Positions 46,170 to 57,940 of a stretch of DNA of 64,000 nucleotides are shown here, piece by piece. This DNA is from Achromobacter xylosoxidans (lineage in GTDB: Bacteria > Pseudomonadota > Gammaproteobacteria > Burkholderiales > Burkholderiaceae_B), in assembly GCF_001457475.1 (NCBI RefSeq), contig NZ_LN831029.1:1798001-1862000 (forward strand), written 5' to 3'. A program made the translations under genes and the position numbers. Every line of letters begins with the position of its first letter. Within the stretch, counting starts at the first letter, position 1. The notes beneath the pieces were generated by a model. That model worked only from the letters and a program-made list of their open reading frames with translations. It was not told the origin of the DNA and ran no database searches.

Positions 46170-46191
46170 GTTAGCCCTTTTTTGAATTTGA

Positions 46192-47427
46192 ATGTCGATG
46201 AACGATAGCGAGGCGATACTCGTGCTGGAAACCGCGCTGCTTTGCGCGGTGCAGCCGATGCAACTGTCCGAAATGCGCAAGCTGTTCGGGGACGATGAAC
46301 AATTCGACAACAGCGCATTGCGCGCGTTGCTCGAGACCCTGCAGAACAACTGGGCCGATGGCGGGCTGGAACTGGTGCAGCTGGCAACCGGATGGCGGTT
46401 TCAAAGCCGTCCCCACATGCAGCGCTACCTGGAACGGCTGAATCCCGAGAAGCCGCCCAAATATTCCCGCGCGGTGATGGAGACGCTGGCCATCGTGGCC
46501 TGGCGCCAGCCGGTGACCCGCGGCGACATCGAGGACATTCGCGGGGTAACGGTATCGTCGAACATCGTGAAGGCGTTGGAGGATCGCGGTTGGATCGAGG
46601 TGATCGGCCATCGCGATGCGCCGGGACGCCCGGCCCTGTTTGGCACCACGCGCCAGTTCCTCGATGACCTGGGCTTGCGCGCGCTGGACGAACTGCCGGC
46701 GCTCGAATCGGCGCATGCCGCCGCGGCCCTGGCTGGCCTGGACCTGGGCGAGGTGCAACAATTGGCGCAGGCCGCCGAAGAGGCCGATGCCGACACGGCT
46801 GGCGCGGCCAATGATGCCGGTGCGGTCGATGAATTGGAGGGGGCGGCGCCAGCGCCGGAGGCTGCCGAGTTGCCCGAGGGCGCCGATGGCGAGGCGGCCC
46901 AGACCAGTATTCCGGCTGTGGAATTGTCTGTTTCGGACGACGAAGCCACCATCGTGGCGGGCGATAGCGTAGAATCCCGGCTTTCGCGCGCAGAAGAAGA
47001 CGCGATTCCCGCAGACGATGCCACCGTCCGGGCGCAAGCCGAAAGCTTGTCCGATGCGCCCTCTGCGGACATCGAGGATGCCGGGCGTTTCAATCAAGCC
47101 GAAACGCAGGCCGAAACGCCGCTGGTGGATGCCGCCCAAGAGGCGCATGGCGGGTTGTCCGAAAATCCCGCAGACGCTGACGCTTCCGATGCAGCCGCCG
47201 AGTCCGGCGTTGCAATCGAAGTTGCCCAGTACGCGGAAAGCGCGAAACCGACCGAACCGATAGACGAGGCTGAACCCCTGGCGCATGGCGTCGGGTCGTT
47301 CCAGACCGATACCGGCTCCGCCGCGGCGGAGTCGACCGAGCCGGATTCGGATCAGCCCGAGGCTGATCGCGAGCCGGAGTCCCCAGATGATGATGCGCCT
47401 GCTCCTGGCAGGCCTCCCCAAGTTTGA
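46192..47427 (+). CDS. scpB: Chromosome segregation protein ScpB with long acidic tail
   Basis: Kleisin-associated winged-helix protein of the SMC-ScpAB complex, 411 residues. The core is residues 1-185, with [40 protein letters not shown] and [18 protein letters not shown]. The remaining 225 residues are low-complexity, rich in Ala, Glu and Asp, well beyond the common 180-220 total. An ATG two codons on is an alternative start. rluB follows 17 bp downstream; scpA is not in the window. Confidence 0.93.
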   Translation: MSMNDSEAILVLETALLCAVQPMQLSEMRKLFGDDEQFDNSALRALLETLQNNWADGGLELVQLATGWRFQSRPHMQRYLERLNPEKPPKYSRAVMETLAIVAWRQPVTRGDIEDIRGVTVSSNIVKALEDRGWIEVIGHRDAPGRPALFGTTRQFLDDLGLRALDELPALESAHAAAALAGLDLGEVQQLAQAAEEADADTAGAANDAGAVDELEGAAPAPEAAELPEGADGEAAQTSIPAVELSVSDDEATIVAGDSVESRLSRAEEDAIPADDATVRAQAESLSDAPSADIEDAGRFNQAETQAETPLVDAAQEAHGGLSENPADADASDAAAESGVAIEVAQYAESAKPTEPIDEAEPLAHGVGSFQTDTGSAAAESTEPDSDQPEADREPESPDDDAPAPGRPPQV

Positions 47428-47444
47428 CATTCGGAGCTGTCCCA

Positions 47445-49199
47445 GTGACAACGAATACAGCAATGCAGGACGACAACCCCCGTCCGGACGACGCCGTTTC
47501 CAATGGGCCGGCGGAAGCTTCCGCCGGCCGCGAACCGGCCGCCGAGGGCGAAGCCCGTGGCCGTGGCCGCAAGTTGCGTACGCCGTTCCGCCGCCGTCGC
47601 GGTGACGCGGCCGCCGAGCAGGCTCCCGCTACCGAAGGGCAGGCCGCGACGGCTGGCCAGGCGGATGCGGCGGATGCCCGCGGCGGCGAGCAGGAAGCCG
47701 AGCAGGCGCTGTCGTACCTCGAGACCGCCGACCGCATGGAGCAGCGGTTGGGCAAGTACCTGAACAGCGAAGCCGTCATGCCCAAGCTGCACAAGGTGCT
47801 GGCGGATGCGGGCATTGGCTCGCGTCGAGAGATGGAAGAGCTGATCGTCGCCGGCCGTGTATCGGTCAACGGCGAGCCGGCGCACATCGGCCAGCGCGTG
47901 GCGCCGAATGACCAGGTGCGGGTCAATGGCAAGCCGATCATGCGGGCCAATACCAAGAAGCCGCCGCGCGTGATCCTGTATCACAAGCCGGCGGGTGAAA
48001 TCGTCAGCCATGACGATCCGGGCGGCCGCGCCAGCGTGTTTGCGCGCCTGCCCAAGCTGCGCACCGGCAAGTGGCTGTCGGTCGGCCGGCTCGATCTGAA
48101 TACCGAGGGTCTGCTGATCTTCACCACGTCGGGCGACATGGCAAACCGCATCATGCACCCGCGTTACGGCACCGAGCGTGAATACGCCGTGCGTGTGCTG
48201 GGCGAGATGGACGAGGCGCAGCGTCAATCGCTGGTCGATGGCATCGAGCTGGAAGACGGCGTGGCCGCTTTCGGCGCGCTCGATTACCTGGGTGGCGACG
48301 GCAGTAACCGTTGGTACCGGGTGACGCTGCAGGAAGGCCGCAATCGCGAAGTGCGCCGCATGTTCGAGGCGGTTGGCGTAACGGTCAGCCGGCTGATCCG
48401 CACCCGCTTTGGCGACGTGGTGTTGCCCCGCTCGCTGCGTCGTGGCCGCTGGGAAGAATTGGACGCCTCGCTGGTCACCGCGCTGATGGTGCAGCTCGGG
48501 CTGTTGCGTGAAGACGACGAGTCGGGCGGCAACCGCCGTCGCTCCAAGCAACCGCAGTCGCATGACAGCGCCTTGCCTCCCGGCTTTGGCACCATGGACC
48601 GCAACGGCATGAACGGTGCCCGCATCGGTCGTCGCGGCAAGATCCAGGGTGGCCGTGCCGGCAGCGCTGGCCAGGCGGCGGCGTGTCCCTCCGATCCCTT
48701 TGGGACCGGCTTGATGATCGCGGGCGGCTATGCCAATGGGCACCCTCTGGCGGGCGAAGCCAACGGCAATCGCAAGGGCGGCAAGCCAGCTGGCGGTCGC
48801 GGCCAGGCGGGCACGGGTGGCAAGTCCGGCGGACGAGGCGGCAAGGCGGGTGGCGGCAAGGCGCGCGGCGTGCGTGCCGCGGCCGCTGGTTCGGCCGGCG
48901 CGCCGGAAGCGACAGTGGGCGCTGGCCGGAAACCGGCGGGCGCCAAGCCTGGCGGCAAGCCGGCAGGCGCGCGCGGCGGCAATGCCGGCCGCGGGAACAA
49001 GCCGGCGGGAGCCGGTCGCGCGGGCAACAAGGCCGAGGGCGCGCGCGCCGGCGGCAACAAGGGGCCGGGCGCCGGGGGCAAGCCGCGCGCGGCCCGCGGC
49101 GGTTCGGCGCCTCGTGGCGACGACTGGCAGCCGCGTGGCGCCTCGGCCCATGAATCGCGCCTTGGCGTGATGGGCGGCCGAGGCGGCAGGGGGCGTTAA
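47445..49199 (+). CDS. rluB: 23S rRNA pseudouridine synthase RluB-like with long basic tail
   Basis: 584 residues from GTG 47445 (GGAG 8 nt upstream); ATG 47463 is an alternative. An 80-residue lead is followed by an S4 RNA-binding domain ([20 protein letters not shown], about residues 118-137) and the RsuA/RluB catalytic domain with [18 protein letters not shown] holding the catalytic Asp. After about residue 365 the rest is rich in Gly, Lys, Arg and Ala, suited to RNA binding. The gene order scpB-rluB is common. Confidence 0.93.
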   Translation: MTTNTAMQDDNPRPDDAVSNGPAEASAGREPAAEGEARGRGRKLRTPFRRRRGDAAAEQAPATEGQAATAGQADAADARGGEQEAEQALSYLETADRMEQRLGKYLNSEAVMPKLHKVLADAGIGSRREMEELIVAGRVSVNGEPAHIGQRVAPNDQVRVNGKPIMRANTKKPPRVILYHKPAGEIVSHDDPGGRASVFARLPKLRTGKWLSVGRLDLNTEGLLIFTTSGDMANRIMHPRYGTEREYAVRVLGEMDEAQRQSLVDGIELEDGVAAFGALDYLGGDGSNRWYRVTLQEGRNREVRRMFEAVGVTVSRLIRTRFGDVVLPRSLRRGRWEELDASLVTALMVQLGLLREDDESGGNRRRSKQPQSHDSALPPGFGTMDRNGMNGARIGRRGKIQGGRAGSAGQAAACPSDPFGTGLMIAGGYANGHPLAGEANGNRKGGKPAGGRGQAGTGGKSGGRGGKAGGGKARGVRAAAAGSAGAPEATVGAGRKPAGAKPGGKPAGARGGNAGRGNKPAGAGRAGNKAEGARAGGNKGPGAGGKPRAARGGSAPRGDDWQPRGASAHESRLGVMGGRGGRGR

Positions 49200-49210
49200 G
49201 CCACCCTCGG

Positions 49211-49233
49211 GGCGGCGCCAGGATGGCGCCGCC
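49211..49233 (+). terminator. Hairpin after rluB
   Basis: GGCGGCGCCA, loop GGA, TGGCGCCGCC: perfect 10-bp arms, 11 nt past the stop. No T-run. Confidence 0.5.
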
Positions 49234-49294
49234 GGCCGGATGCGTCCCACTTAACCGTAAGCCCGTGACGAATCAGGCGTTTTTCCAGTTTATC

Positions 49295-49303
49295 TGGTAA
49301 AAT
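49295..49303 (+). promoter_or_regulatory. Extended -10 promoter for the rimP-nusA-infB operon
   Basis: TGGTAAAAT, an extended -10 (TGn plus TAAAAT), with no good -35. It would give a leader of about 295 nt before rimP. The 49200-49602 gap holds this site, the rluB hairpin and a terminator at 49569; a 62-codon ORF at 49306-49494 starts before the predicted transcript start and is not supported. Confidence 0.5.
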
Positions 49304-49568
49304 CAATGGTTTTCATGGCTTCGCGTTCGTTGCGCGTTCCCTGGTTCGCGCCCCGCTTTTGCTGTCTGGCGCGCCGGAATGCCTGTTTGATGGCGTGCAT
49401 CCTGGCTGTGGCGGTTGGCTCGGCGGGTGTGCAAGCAAATGCGGAATGCGAAGCTGGCGAATGCGTCGCAAGGGCGGCGCGAGCCGAAATTTAGGTCGCA
49501 ATATAGGGCGCTGCCCAGCATTGCTCCTTACGTGCAGTAGGGTGGCGGCTGGGCACTGTGCAATACGG

Positions 49569-49596
49569 TGGGCTGGGCGTGCAGCCCATTTTTTTT
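49569..49596 (+). terminator. Terminator (probable attenuator) just before rimP
   Basis: TGGGCTG, 6-nt loop, CAGCCCA, then eight Ts, ending 6 nt before the rimP ATG. It stands in the leader, not after a gene. Upstream GCCCAGC (49513-49519) can pair with GCTGGGC at 49548 or with the copy at 49572 inside the terminator. Confidence 0.75.
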
Positions 49597-49602
49597 GAGT
49601 AT

Positions 49603-50106
49603 ATGGCTGATTTATTCGCATTGACCGAAGAGGCACTGGCCGGCATGGACGTCGAACTCGTCGACGTCGAACGTGCCGCGCTGGGCCTTTTGCGCGTCAC
49701 GATCGATCGGGTCGGCGGTGTGCGCATCGAAGACTGCGAGCAGGTGTCCCGCCAATTGTCGCGGGTGTACGAGGTCGAGAACATCGACTACAAGCGGCTG
49801 GAAGTCGGTTCGCCGGGCATTGACCGCCCGTTGCGCAACGAGGCCGAATTCCGTCGCTTCGCGGGCGAACGCATCGAGATCAAGCTGCGCGAGGCATTGG
49901 ACGGACGCAAGGTCTTCTCCGGCACGTTGACCGTGCCCGAAGACGCGCCCGCGGCTTCGGACGCCATGGCAGGCATGCACAAGACCGTGTTCGGTCTCGA
50001 ATTTGAGGCAAAAAAGAACGAAATCCAGGTGTTGAATTTCACGGTCGACGATATCGAGCGTGCAAAACTGGATCCCGTTCTGGATTTCAAGGGCAAAAAG
50101 CGATGA
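49603..50106 (+). CDS. rimP: Ribosome maturation factor RimP
   Basis: 30S assembly factor of 167 residues. Signatures are [31 protein letters not shown] and the core [14 protein letters not shown] 49603 is chosen; it follows the attenuator T-run with only a weak Shine-Dalgarno. The TGA overlaps the nusA start (ATGA), as in many bacteria. Confidence 0.95.
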   Translation: MADLFALTEEALAGMDVELVDVERAALGLLRVTIDRVGGVRIEDCEQVSRQLSRVYEVENIDYKRLEVGSPGIDRPLRNEAEFRRFAGERIEIKLREALDGRKVFSGTLTVPEDAPAASDAMAGMHKTVFGLEFEAKKNEIQVLNFTVDDIERAKLDPVLDFKGKKR

Positions 50107-51581
50107 GTCGCGAAATTCTTCTGTTGGTCGATGCCTTGGCGCGTGAAAAGAACGTCACGCGTGATGTCGTGTTCGGGGCGCTGGAAAGCGCGCTGGCCTC
50201 GGCCATGAAAAAGCGCTTCAAGGATGATGCGGACATTCGTGTTGCCATCGATCGTGAAACCGGTGACCACGAAGGTTTCCGCCGCTGGCTGGTGGTGCCC
50301 GACGAAGCGGGCCTGCAAGAGCCCGACAAGCAGGAAATGCTGTCGGACGCGGTCGAGATCGTGCCCAACATCCAGGTTGGCGAGTACATCGAGGAACCGC
50401 TCGAGCCCATCGAGTTCGGCCGTATCGGCGCCCAGGCCGCCAAGCAGGCGATCCTGCAGAAGATCCGCGACGCCGAGCGCGAACAGGTCCTGAACGACTT
50501 CCTGGATCGCGGCGAAACCATCGTGTCCGGCACCATCAAGCGCATGGACAAGGGCGACGCCATCATCGAGACCGGCAAGATCGAAGCGCGCCTGCCGCGT
50601 TCGGAAATGATCCCGAAGGAAAACCTGCGGGTCGCCGATCGCGTGCGCGCCTTCGTGTTGCGCGTCGACCACGCCGCCCGTGGCCAGCAGGTGATCCTGT
50701 CGCGCACGTCGCCCGAGTTCATCCGCCAGCTGTTCGAGAATGAAGTGCCCGAGATCGAGCAGGGCCTGCTCGAGATCAAGGCAGCCGCTCGCGACGCCGG
50801 CGTGCGTGCCAAGATCGCCGTGGTGGCATACGATAAGCGTATCGACCCCATCGGCACCTGCGTGGGCATGCGCGGTTCGCGCGTGACCGCCGTGCGCAAT
50901 GAATTGGGCGGCGAGCAGGTCGACATCGTGCTGTGGTCGGAAGATCCGGCACAGTTCGTCATCGGCGCCCTGGCCCCGGCCAACGTCGAGTCCATCGTGG
51001 TGGACGAAGACAAGCACGCGATGGACGTCGTGGTGGACGAGGAAAACCTGCCCAAGGCGATCGGCGCCAAGGGTCAGAACGTGCGCCTGGCTTCCGAGCT
51101 GACCGGCTGGCAGATCAACATCATGACGCCGGAAGAAAGCCTGAACCGCCAGGAAGTCGAGCGTTCGGGCCTGCGCGCCACGTTCATGAACAAGCTGGAT
51201 GTCGATGAGGAAGTCGCCGACATCCTGATCGACGAAGGTTTCACCGGTATCGAGGAAATCGCCTACGTCCCCATGCAGGAACTGCTGGAGATCGAGGCGT
51301 TCGACGAAGACACCATCAACGAGTTGCGCGCCCGTGCCCGCAATGCGCTGCTGACCGAGGCCATCGCCCAGGAAGAGCGTCTTGAAACGGCCCAGGATCT
51401 GCTCGAACTCGAAGGCGTGACGCCGGAACTGGCCGCCAAGCTGGCCGAGCGTCAAGTGCATACGCGTGATGATCTGGCCGAATTGGCGACGGACGAGCTG
51501 GCGGAAATCGCCGGCCTGACCGAGCAGGAAGCCAGCGACCTCATCATGCGTGCCCGCGCCCATTGGTTTGACGAAGAATAA
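50103..51581 (+). CDS. nusA: Transcription termination/antitermination protein NusA
   Basis: RNA polymerase-associated factor of 492 residues. N-terminal domain (residues 1-125), S1 domain ([18 protein letters not shown]), two KH domains ([20 protein letters not shown] and [18 protein letters not shown]) and two acidic C-terminal repeats with helix-hairpin-helix character (about 360-490), as in proteobacteria. It controls pausing, termination and 30S assembly. Its own leader contains a terminator, making feedback possible. Confidence 0.97.
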   Translation: MSREILLLVDALAREKNVTRDVVFGALESALASAMKKRFKDDADIRVAIDRETGDHEGFRRWLVVPDEAGLQEPDKQEMLSDAVEIVPNIQVGEYIEEPLEPIEFGRIGAQAAKQAILQKIRDAEREQVLNDFLDRGETIVSGTIKRMDKGDAIIETGKIEARLPRSEMIPKENLRVADRVRAFVLRVDHAARGQQVILSRTSPEFIRQLFENEVPEIEQGLLEIKAAARDAGVRAKIAVVAYDKRIDPIGTCVGMRGSRVTAVRNELGGEQVDIVLWSEDPAQFVIGALAPANVESIVVDEDKHAMDVVVDEENLPKAIGAKGQNVRLASELTGWQINIMTPEESLNRQEVERSGLRATFMNKLDVDEEVADILIDEGFTGIEEIAYVPMQELLEIEAFDEDTINELRARARNALLTEAIAQEERLETAQDLLELEGVTPELAAKLAERQVHTRDDLAELATDELAEIAGLTEQEASDLIMRARAHWFDEE

Positions 51582-51598
51582 CCAAAAGGACACGGGTC

Positions 51599-51627
51599 TG
51601 CGGCGGATGGCCGTCAAGTCCGCCGCA
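51599..51627 (+). repeat. Intercistronic hairpin between nusA and infB
   Basis: TGCGGCGGA and TCCGCCGCA, perfect 9-bp arms, 11-nt loop, in the 92-bp gap. No T-run, so it is more likely an RNA stability or processing element than a terminator. Confidence 0.55.
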
Positions 51628-51673
51628 AGTTCACGTTGTTTGTAATAGCTGCATATAGGGAAGAGAGAGCCTA

Positions 51674-54600
51674 ATGTCGAGTAACACCGTCGCCCAGTTC
51701 GCTACCGAGCTGAAAATGCCTGCCAATGTGCTGCTGGAACAGCTGCGCTCGGCTGGCGTTGACCTCAAATCGGTGGACGATTCCGTCACCGACAGCGACA
51801 AGGCGAAATTGCTCGAATCGCTGCGCCGCGCCCACGGCGCGACCGAAGGCAAGAAGATCACCCTGACGCGCCGCCAGACCTCCGAGATCCGCCAGGCCGA
51901 TGCCACCGGCCGCTCGCGCACCATCCAGGTCGAGGTCCGCAAGAAGCGCGTGTTCGTCAAGCGTGATCCCTCCGAACTGGCCCTGGAGCAGGCCGCCGCC
52001 GCTCGCGCCGAAGAGGAAGCGGGCGCGGAAGAAGCCGCGCAGGTGTCCGCGCCGGCCGCGCCCGAAGTGACGGCGCCGGTCGAGCCGCGCGAAGCCACGC
52101 CGGTCCAGGCCCCCGCTCCGGCTCCGGCGCAGGAACCCGTTGCTGTAGAAGCGCCCGCGCCGGTGGAAGCGCCCGCGCCTGTTGAACCCGTCGCGGCCGA
52201 AGTGCCCGCCCCCGTTGCGGCCCCCGCCGCCGAAGTCCAGGCCCAGCCTGAACCGGAACCGACGCCGGCGCCCGCTCCTGCCGAGCCCGTGGCCGAAGAG
52301 GCCAAGCCCGAAGTCAAGACTGAATCCACCGAGCCCAAGGCTGAAGAAGCCAAGCCGGAACCCGTTGTGCTAGCCAATAAGTCCGAACCATCGTCCTCCC
52401 AGGCCGCCGCGCCTGTTGTCGCCCAGGTCCCGCCTGCGGCGAAGTCCGAACCCGCCAAGTCCGCCGCCAAGCCGGTCGAGGCCGCCGCGCCCGCCGCCAA
52501 GGTTGGCAACCGTGCCGACAACCGCCGCGCCGGCCCGCCGCTCGCCGCCTCCGCCACTGGCGCCGGCCGCGATGAGGCCCGCCGCGCCGCCGAGGCCGAA
52601 GCCGCCGCGTTGCGCGAAATGTTGAACCGCCCGCGCAAGGTGCTGCGCGCTCCCGAACCGGAAGCGCCCGCCGCGGCAGCCGCGCCGATTTCGGGCACGC
52701 TGCACAAGCCGGCCGGCAAGGGGGCCGCGGGTCCTGGCGCCAAGAAGGACGCCAAGCCCGCCGCGCCTGGCACCAAGAAGACCATCAAGACGGCCGAAGT
52801 CGCCTCGACCTGGTCGGATGACGCCTCGCGCAAGAAGCCGGCCGACAAGCCGGCGGCGCCGGCCAGCCGCGACGGCTGGCGTGCAGGCGGCAAGGGCGGT
52901 GGCAAGGGTGGCGGCCGTGGTGGCCGCAACCAGCAGAATGATCGCCGCAACGAGCCGGCGCCGCAGGAATTCATCGCGCGCGAAGTGCACGTGCCGGAAA
53001 CCATCAGCGTGGCCGACCTGGCCCACAAGATGTCCGTCAAGGCCGCCGAAGTCATCAAGCAATTGATGAAGCTGGGCCAGATGGTCACCATCAACCAGGT
53101 GCTGGACCAGGAAACCGCCATGATCGTGGTCGAGGAACTGGGCCACGTGGCGATCGCCGCCAAGCTCGATGACCCGGAAGCCTTCCTGGACGAAACCGCC
53201 AGCGTGTCGGAAGCCGAACAGCTGCCGCGCGCTCCGGTCGTGACCGTGATGGGCCACGTCGACCACGGCAAGACCTCGCTGCTGGACTACATCCGCCGCG
53301 CCAAGGTTGCCGCGGGCGAAGCCGGCGGCATTACGCAGCACATCGGCGCCTACCACGTGGAAACCGAGCGTGGCATGGTGACCTTCCTGGATACCCCGGG
53401 CCACGAGGCGTTCACCGCCATGCGTGCCCGTGGCGCCAAGGCCACCGACATCGTCATCCTGGTCTGCGCGGCCGACGACGGCGTGATGCCGCAGACGCGC
53501 GAAGCCATCCACCATGCCAAGGCCGCCGGCGTGCCGATGGTGGTGGCCATGACCAAGATCGACAAGCCCAGCGCCAACCCCGAGCGCGTCAAGCAGGAGC
53601 TGGTCGCCGAGGAAGTGGTGCCGGAAGAATACGGCGGCGACGTGCCGTTCGTGCCGGTGTCGGCCAAGACCGGCGAGGGCATCGACGCCCTGCTCGAGAA
53701 CGTGCTGCTGCAGGCCGAACTGCTGGAACTGAAGGCGCCGGTGGACGCGCAGGCCAAGGGCCTGGTGATCGAAGCCCGCCTGGACAAGGGCCGCGGCCCC
53801 GTCGCGACCATCCTGGTCCAGAGCGGCACGCTGCACCGTGGCGACGTGGTGCTGGCTGGCGCCAGCTTCGGCCGCGTGCGTGCCATGCTCGACGAGAACG
53901 GCAAGCCGATCCAGGCCGCCGGTCCGTCAATCCCGGTGGAAATCCAGGGCCTGACCGAAGTGCCGGCCGCCGGCGACGAGCTGATGGTGCTGTCCGACGA
54001 GCGCAAGGCGCGCGAGATCGCGCTGTTCCGCCAGGGCAAGTTCCGCGACGTCAAGCTGGCGCGCCAGCAGGCCGCCAAGCTGGAATCGATGTTCGACAAC
54101 CTGGGCGAAGGCACCCAGACCCTGGCGCTGATCGTCAAGACCGATGTCCAGGGTTCGCAGGAAGCGCTGGTGCAGTCGCTGACCAAGCTGTCGACCGACG
54201 AAGTGCGCGTGCAAGTGGTGCACGCGGCCGTGGGCGGCATCTCGGAAAGCGACATCAACCTGGCGATCGCCTCGAACGCCGTGGTGATCGGCTTCAACGT
54301 CCGCGCCGAAGCGAGCGCCAAGAAGCTGGCCGAGACCAACGGCATCGACGTGCGCTACTACAACATCATCTACGACGCCGTGGACGAGGTGAAGGCAGCC
54401 ATGTCGGGCATGCTGGCGCCCGAGAAGAAGGAAGAGATCATCGGCCTGGTCGAGATCCGCGAGGTCTACAGCATCTCCCGCATCGGCAATATCGCCGGTT
54501 GCATGGTGCTCGACGGCCTGGTGCGTCGCGATTCGCAGGTCCGCCTGCTGCGCAACAACGTGGTCCAGTGGACCGGCCAGCTCGATTCGCTGCGCCGCTT

Positions 54601-54727
54601 CAAGGACGACGTCAAGGAAGTCAAGTCGGGCTTCGATTGCGGTCTTACGCTGCGCGGCAACAACGACATCCAGGTGGGCGACCAGCTGGAAGTCTTTGAA
54701 ATCAAGGAAATCGCGCGTACGCTGTAA
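51674..54727 (+). CDS. infB: Translation initiation factor IF-2
   Basis: GTPase of 1017 residues placing initiator tRNA on the ribosome. An N-terminal IF2 domain (residues 1-55) is followed by a long Pro/Ala/Glu-rich linker (about 100-260), a Gly/Arg-rich patch near 415, and a second IF2_N domain ([19 protein letters not shown]). The G domain has G1 [13 protein letters not shown]3 DTPGHEAF and G4 TKID, then beta-barrel domains and the fMet-tRNA-binding C-terminus. The linker is long but usual for betaproteobacteria. Confidence 0.97.
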   Translation: MSSNTVAQFATELKMPANVLLEQLRSAGVDLKSVDDSVTDSDKAKLLESLRRAHGATEGKKITLTRRQTSEIRQADATGRSRTIQVEVRKKRVFVKRDPSELALEQAAAARAEEEAGAEEAAQVSAPAAPEVTAPVEPREATPVQAPAPAPAQEPVAVEAPAPVEAPAPVEPVAAEVPAPVAAPAAEVQAQPEPEPTPAPAPAEPVAEEAKPEVKTESTEPKAEEAKPEPVVLANKSEPSSSQAAAPVVAQVPPAAKSEPAKSAAKPVEAAAPAAKVGNRADNRRAGPPLAASATGAGRDEARRAAEAEAAALREMLNRPRKVLRAPEPEAPAAAAAPISGTLHKPAGKGAAGPGAKKDAKPAAPGTKKTIKTAEVASTWSDDASRKKPADKPAAPASRDGWRAGGKGGGKGGGRGGRNQQNDRRNEPAPQEFIAREVHVPETISVADLAHKMSVKAAEVIKQLMKLGQMVTINQVLDQETAMIVVEELGHVAIAAKLDDPEAFLDETASVSEAEQLPRAPVVTVMGHVDHGKTSLLDYIRRAKVAAGEAGGITQHIGAYHVETERGMVTFLDTPGHEAFTAMRARGAKATDIVILVCAADDGVMPQTREAIHHAKAAGVPMVVAMTKIDKPSANPERVKQELVAEEVVPEEYGGDVPFVPVSAKTGEGIDALLENVLLQAELLELKAPVDAQAKGLVIEARLDKGRGPVATILVQSGTLHRGDVVLAGASFGRVRAMLDENGKPIQAAGPSIPVEIQGLTEVPAAGDELMVLSDERKAREIALFRQGKFRDVKLARQQAAKLESMFDNLGEGTQTLALIVKTDVQGSQEALVQSLTKLSTDEVRVQVVHAAVGGISESDINLAIASNAVVIGFNVRAEASAKKLAETNGIDVRYYNIIYDAVDEVKAAMSGMLAPEKKEEIIGLVEIREVYSISRIGNIAGCMVLDGLVRRDSQVRLLRNNVVQWTGQLDSLRRFKDDVKEVKSGFDCGLTLRGNNDIQVGDQLEVFEIKEIARTL

Positions 54728-54750
54728 AGCGTCGCGAGGCATTGCTTCCA

Positions 54751-55152
54751 ATGAGCCGTCACAAGTCCAAAGCCATCCCCGGCCGCAATCTGCGGCTGGC
54801 CGACCAGATCCAGAAGGATCTGGCCGGGATCATCCAGCGCGAGATCGACACGACCCGCGCTGGCTTGATCACGCTCTCCGGTGTGGAACTGTCGACCGAC
54901 TACGCGCATGCCAAGGTGTATTTCACGGTTCTGGGCGCCGAGCCCGAGGCCGCGACCGCCTTGCTGAACGAGAAGGCCGGCTGGCTGCATTCCCAGCTGT
55001 ACAAGCTGCTGCACATTCATACTGTCCCCACTTTGCGCTTCTTCCACGACGAGCAGATTGCCCGTGGTATCGAAATGTCGATCCTCATCGACCGCGCAAA
55101 CCGGCCCGGCCCGCACTCGGGCGTGCCCGACGAACCTGAAGACCAGTCCTGA
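54751..55152 (+). CDS. rbfA: Ribosome-binding factor A
   Basis: 30S maturation factor of 133 residues with a KH-like fold. Typical segments are [36 protein letters not shown] and [18 protein letters not shown]. The ATG at 54751 was preferred to a TTG three codons upstream. It follows infB by 23 bp, the usual order. Confidence 0.96.
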   Translation: MSRHKSKAIPGRNLRLADQIQKDLAGIIQREIDTTRAGLITLSGVELSTDYAHAKVYFTVLGAEPEAATALLNEKAGWLHSQLYKLLHIHTVPTLRFFHDEQIARGIEMSILIDRANRPGPHSGVPDEPEDQS

Positions 55153-55191
55153 TCGGGCTGTCGTCACTGCTTTAATTTCCGGATTCCGACG

Positions 55192-55941
55192 ATGGCTAAA
55201 CGACGCGGGCTTGCGCTCGACGGTGTGCTGTTGCTCGACAAACCCGTAGGTTTGTCGAGCAACCACGCCTTGCAACGCGCCAAGCGTGCCATGGACGCGG
55301 CGAAGGCCGGCCATACCGGCACCCTCGACCCCTTCGCCACCGGTCTGCTGGTGTGCTGCATGGGCCGGGCAACCAAGATTTCCGGCGCGATGCTTGACGC
55401 CGACAAGGCCTATCGCGCTACGCTGCAATTTGGCGAGGAAACCGATTCCGGCGACCTGACCGGCAACGTGGTGGCCACCGCCGCGCCCGGCTTCGTGGTC
55501 GAGGAACAGGCGCTGCGCGACGCGCTGTCACGTTTCTCGGGCACGATCGAGCAGATTCCGCCCATGTATTCGGCGCTCAAGCGCGACGGCAAGCCGCTGT
55601 ACGAATACGCGCGGGCCGGCATCGAGTTGGAACGCCCGCCGCGGCAGATTACGATTTACCGCATCGAGCTGCTGTCCCTGAACGGGACGCAGGCAGAGAT
55701 CGATGTGGCTTGCAGTAAAGGCACATACATCCGGACGCTGGCCCAGGACATCGGGCGCGCGCTGGGCTGTTACGCCCACCTGGCGGCGCTGCGGCGCACG
55801 CACGTCGGGCCATTTTCTCTGGAACGCGCCGTTGCGCTGGATGCCTTGCAGGCGATGCCAGACCCCAAGCAGGCATTGCTTGCACTGAACGAATTGCCGG
55901 CGGGCTTGCTGCCCGCCACCACCTTAAAGGACTCGCTATGA
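55192..55941 (+). CDS. truB: tRNA pseudouridine-55 synthase
   Basis: 249 residues. Makes pseudouridine 55 in the tRNA T-loop. N-terminal [20 protein letters not shown], catalytic Asp in [15 protein letters not shown] (near residue 43), and the C-terminal [19 protein letters not shown] are typical. The stop overlaps the typA start (ATGA). Confidence 0.96.
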   Translation: MAKRRGLALDGVLLLDKPVGLSSNHALQRAKRAMDAAKAGHTGTLDPFATGLLVCCMGRATKISGAMLDADKAYRATLQFGEETDSGDLTGNVVATAAPGFVVEEQALRDALSRFSGTIEQIPPMYSALKRDGKPLYEYARAGIELERPPRQITIYRIELLSLNGTQAEIDVACSKGTYIRTLAQDIGRALGCYAHLAALRRTHVGPFSLERAVALDALQAMPDPKQALLALNELPAGLLPATTLKDSL

Positions 55942-57761
55942 CTCGCGCCTTGCGCAACGTCGCCATCATCGCCCACGTGGACCACGGTAAAACCACCCTG
56001 GTCGACCAGCTGCTGCGCCAATCCGGCACCTTCCGCGAAAACCAGGCGCTGACCGAACGGGTCATGGACTCGAACGACCTGGAAAAAGAACGCGGCATCA
56101 CGATTCTGGCCAAGAACTGTGCCGTTGAATACGAAGGCACGCACATCAACATCGTCGACACCCCGGGGCACGCGGACTTCGGCGGCGAAGTCGAGCGCGT
56201 GCTGTCGATGGTCGACGGCGTGCTGCTGCTGGTCGATGCCGTCGAAGGCCCGATGCCGCAGACCATCTTCGTGACCCGCAAGGCGCTGGCCCTGGGCCTG
56301 AAGCCCATCGTGGTGGTCAACAAGGTCGACCGTCCGGGCGCCCGCACCGACTTCGTCATCAACGCCACCTTCGACCTGTTCGACAAGCTGGGCGCGACCG
56401 ACGAGCAACTGGACTTCCCGGTGGTGTACGCCTCGGGCCTGTCCGGCTACGCCGGCCTGACGCCGGACGTGCGCGAAGGCGACATGCGCCCGCTGTTCGA
56501 AGCCATCCTGCAGCACGTGCCGCAGCGCGACGACGATCCCAACGGCCCGCTGCAGATGCAGATCATCTCGCTGGACTACAACAGCTACGTCGGCAAGATC
56601 GGCGTGGGCCGCATCAACCGCGGCCGCATGCGTCCCGGCATGGAAGTGGCCTACAAGTTCGGTCCCGAGGGCCAGGGCGGCCGCGGCCGCATCAACCAGG
56701 TGCTGAAGTTCCACGGCCTGGAGCGCATCGTGGTGGACGAAGCCGAAGCCGGCGACATCGTGCTGATCAACGGTATCGAAGACCTGGGCATCGGCTGCAC
56801 CGTGACCGACCCCGTGACGCAGGACGTGCTGCCGATGCTGCGCATCGACGAGCCGACGCTGACCATGAACTTCATGGTCAACACCTCGCCGCTGGCGGGC
56901 CGTGAAGGCAAGTTCGTCACCAGCCGCCAACTGCGCGACCGCCTGGACCGCGAACTGAAGTCGAACGTGGCGCTGCGCGTGCGCGACACCGGCGACGACA
57001 CCGTGTTCGAAGTGTCGGGCCGCGGCGAACTGCACCTGACCATCCTGCTGGAAACGATGCGCCGCGAAGGCTACGAACTGGCGGTGTCGCGTCCGCGCGT
57101 GGTGTTCAAGGAAGTCGACGGCGTCAAGTGCGAGCCGTTCGAATCGCTGACCATCGACGTCGAAGACGCCCACCAGGGCGGCGTGATGGAAGAACTGGGC
57201 CGCCGCAAGGGCGACCTGCAGGACATGCAGCCGGACGGCCGCGGCCGCACCCGCCTGGAATACCTGATTCCGGCCCGTGGCCTGATCGGCTTCCAGAACG
57301 AGTTCCTGACGCTGACGCGCGGCACCGGCCTGATGAGCCACATCTTCCACGAATACGCGCCCATCAAGGAAGGCTCGATCGGCGAGCGCCGCAACGGCGT
57401 GCTGATCAGCCAGGACAACGGCGACGCCGTGGCCTACGCGCTGTGGAAGCTGCAGGATCGCGGCCGCATGTTCGTGAACCCGGGCGATGCGCTGTACGAA
57501 GGCATGATCATCGGCATCCACAGCCGCGACAACGACCTGGTCGTGAACCCGATCAAGGGCAAGCAGCTGACCAACGTGCGCGCCTCGGGCACCGACGAAG
57601 CGGTGCGCCTGGTGCCGCCGATCCAGATGTCGCTGGAATACGCCGTGGAATTCATCGACGACGACGAGCTGGTCGAAATCACGCCCAAGTCGATCCGCCT
57701 GCGCAAGCGCTACCTGCAGGAAAACGAGCGCAAGCGCGCCGCGCGCGAATCCGCCGTGTAA
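55938..57761 (+). CDS. typA: Ribosome-associated translational GTPase TypA/BipA
   Basis: 607 residues. EF-G-like GTPase acting on ribosomes during stress and cold. G1 is [15 protein letters not shown] (near residue 12), G2 [11 protein letters not shown]3 [17 protein letters not shown]4 NKVDRPGAR; barrel and EF-G-like domains follow, with the BipA-specific C-terminus ([24 protein letters not shown]). Last gene of the block; terminator 40 bp downstream. Confidence 0.97.
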   Translation: MTRALRNVAIIAHVDHGKTTLVDQLLRQSGTFRENQALTERVMDSNDLEKERGITILAKNCAVEYEGTHINIVDTPGHADFGGEVERVLSMVDGVLLLVDAVEGPMPQTIFVTRKALALGLKPIVVVNKVDRPGARTDFVINATFDLFDKLGATDEQLDFPVVYASGLSGYAGLTPDVREGDMRPLFEAILQHVPQRDDDPNGPLQMQIISLDYNSYVGKIGVGRINRGRMRPGMEVAYKFGPEGQGGRGRINQVLKFHGLERIVVDEAEAGDIVLINGIEDLGIGCTVTDPVTQDVLPMLRIDEPTLTMNFMVNTSPLAGREGKFVTSRQLRDRLDRELKSNVALRVRDTGDDTVFEVSGRGELHLTILLETMRREGYELAVSRPRVVFKEVDGVKCEPFESLTIDVEDAHQGGVMEELGRRKGDLQDMQPDGRGRTRLEYLIPARGLIGFQNEFLTLTRGTGLMSHIFHEYAPIKEGSIGERRNGVLISQDNGDAVAYALWKLQDRGRMFVNPGDALYEGMIIGIHSRDNDLVVNPIKGKQLTNVRASGTDEAVRLVPPIQMSLEYAVEFIDDDELVEITPKSIRLRKRYLQENERKRAARESAV

Positions 57762-57800
57762 GGCGGGGCGGGGTTCAGGCCCCGCGCGCCTGGCAATCGG

Positions 57801-57835
57801 AAAGCCGCACACCCTTCGGGGTGCGCGGCTTTTTT
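57801..57835 (+). terminator. Terminator after typA
   Basis: AGCCGC and CACCC pair with GGGTG and GCGGCT (one A.C mismatch) around a TTCG loop, followed by T6. Confidence 0.88.
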
Positions 57836-57940
57836 CATTCGTGGCCGCGGGCTTGCCGGCGGCGCTGTTCAAGCTGTCGAGGTCCACACGCTGCCGACCA
57901 CGCGGCGCAGCGGCCGCCGCCCGCGCGCCGGCACGCGGGC

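Noticed and set aside
49306..49494. 62-codon ORF with a hydrophobic stretch in the rimP leader, considered as a leader peptide
   Set aside because: Its ATG lies before the predicted transcription start, no ribosome-binding site is seen, and codon use is not gene-like; a later ATG at 49315 is possible but unsupported.
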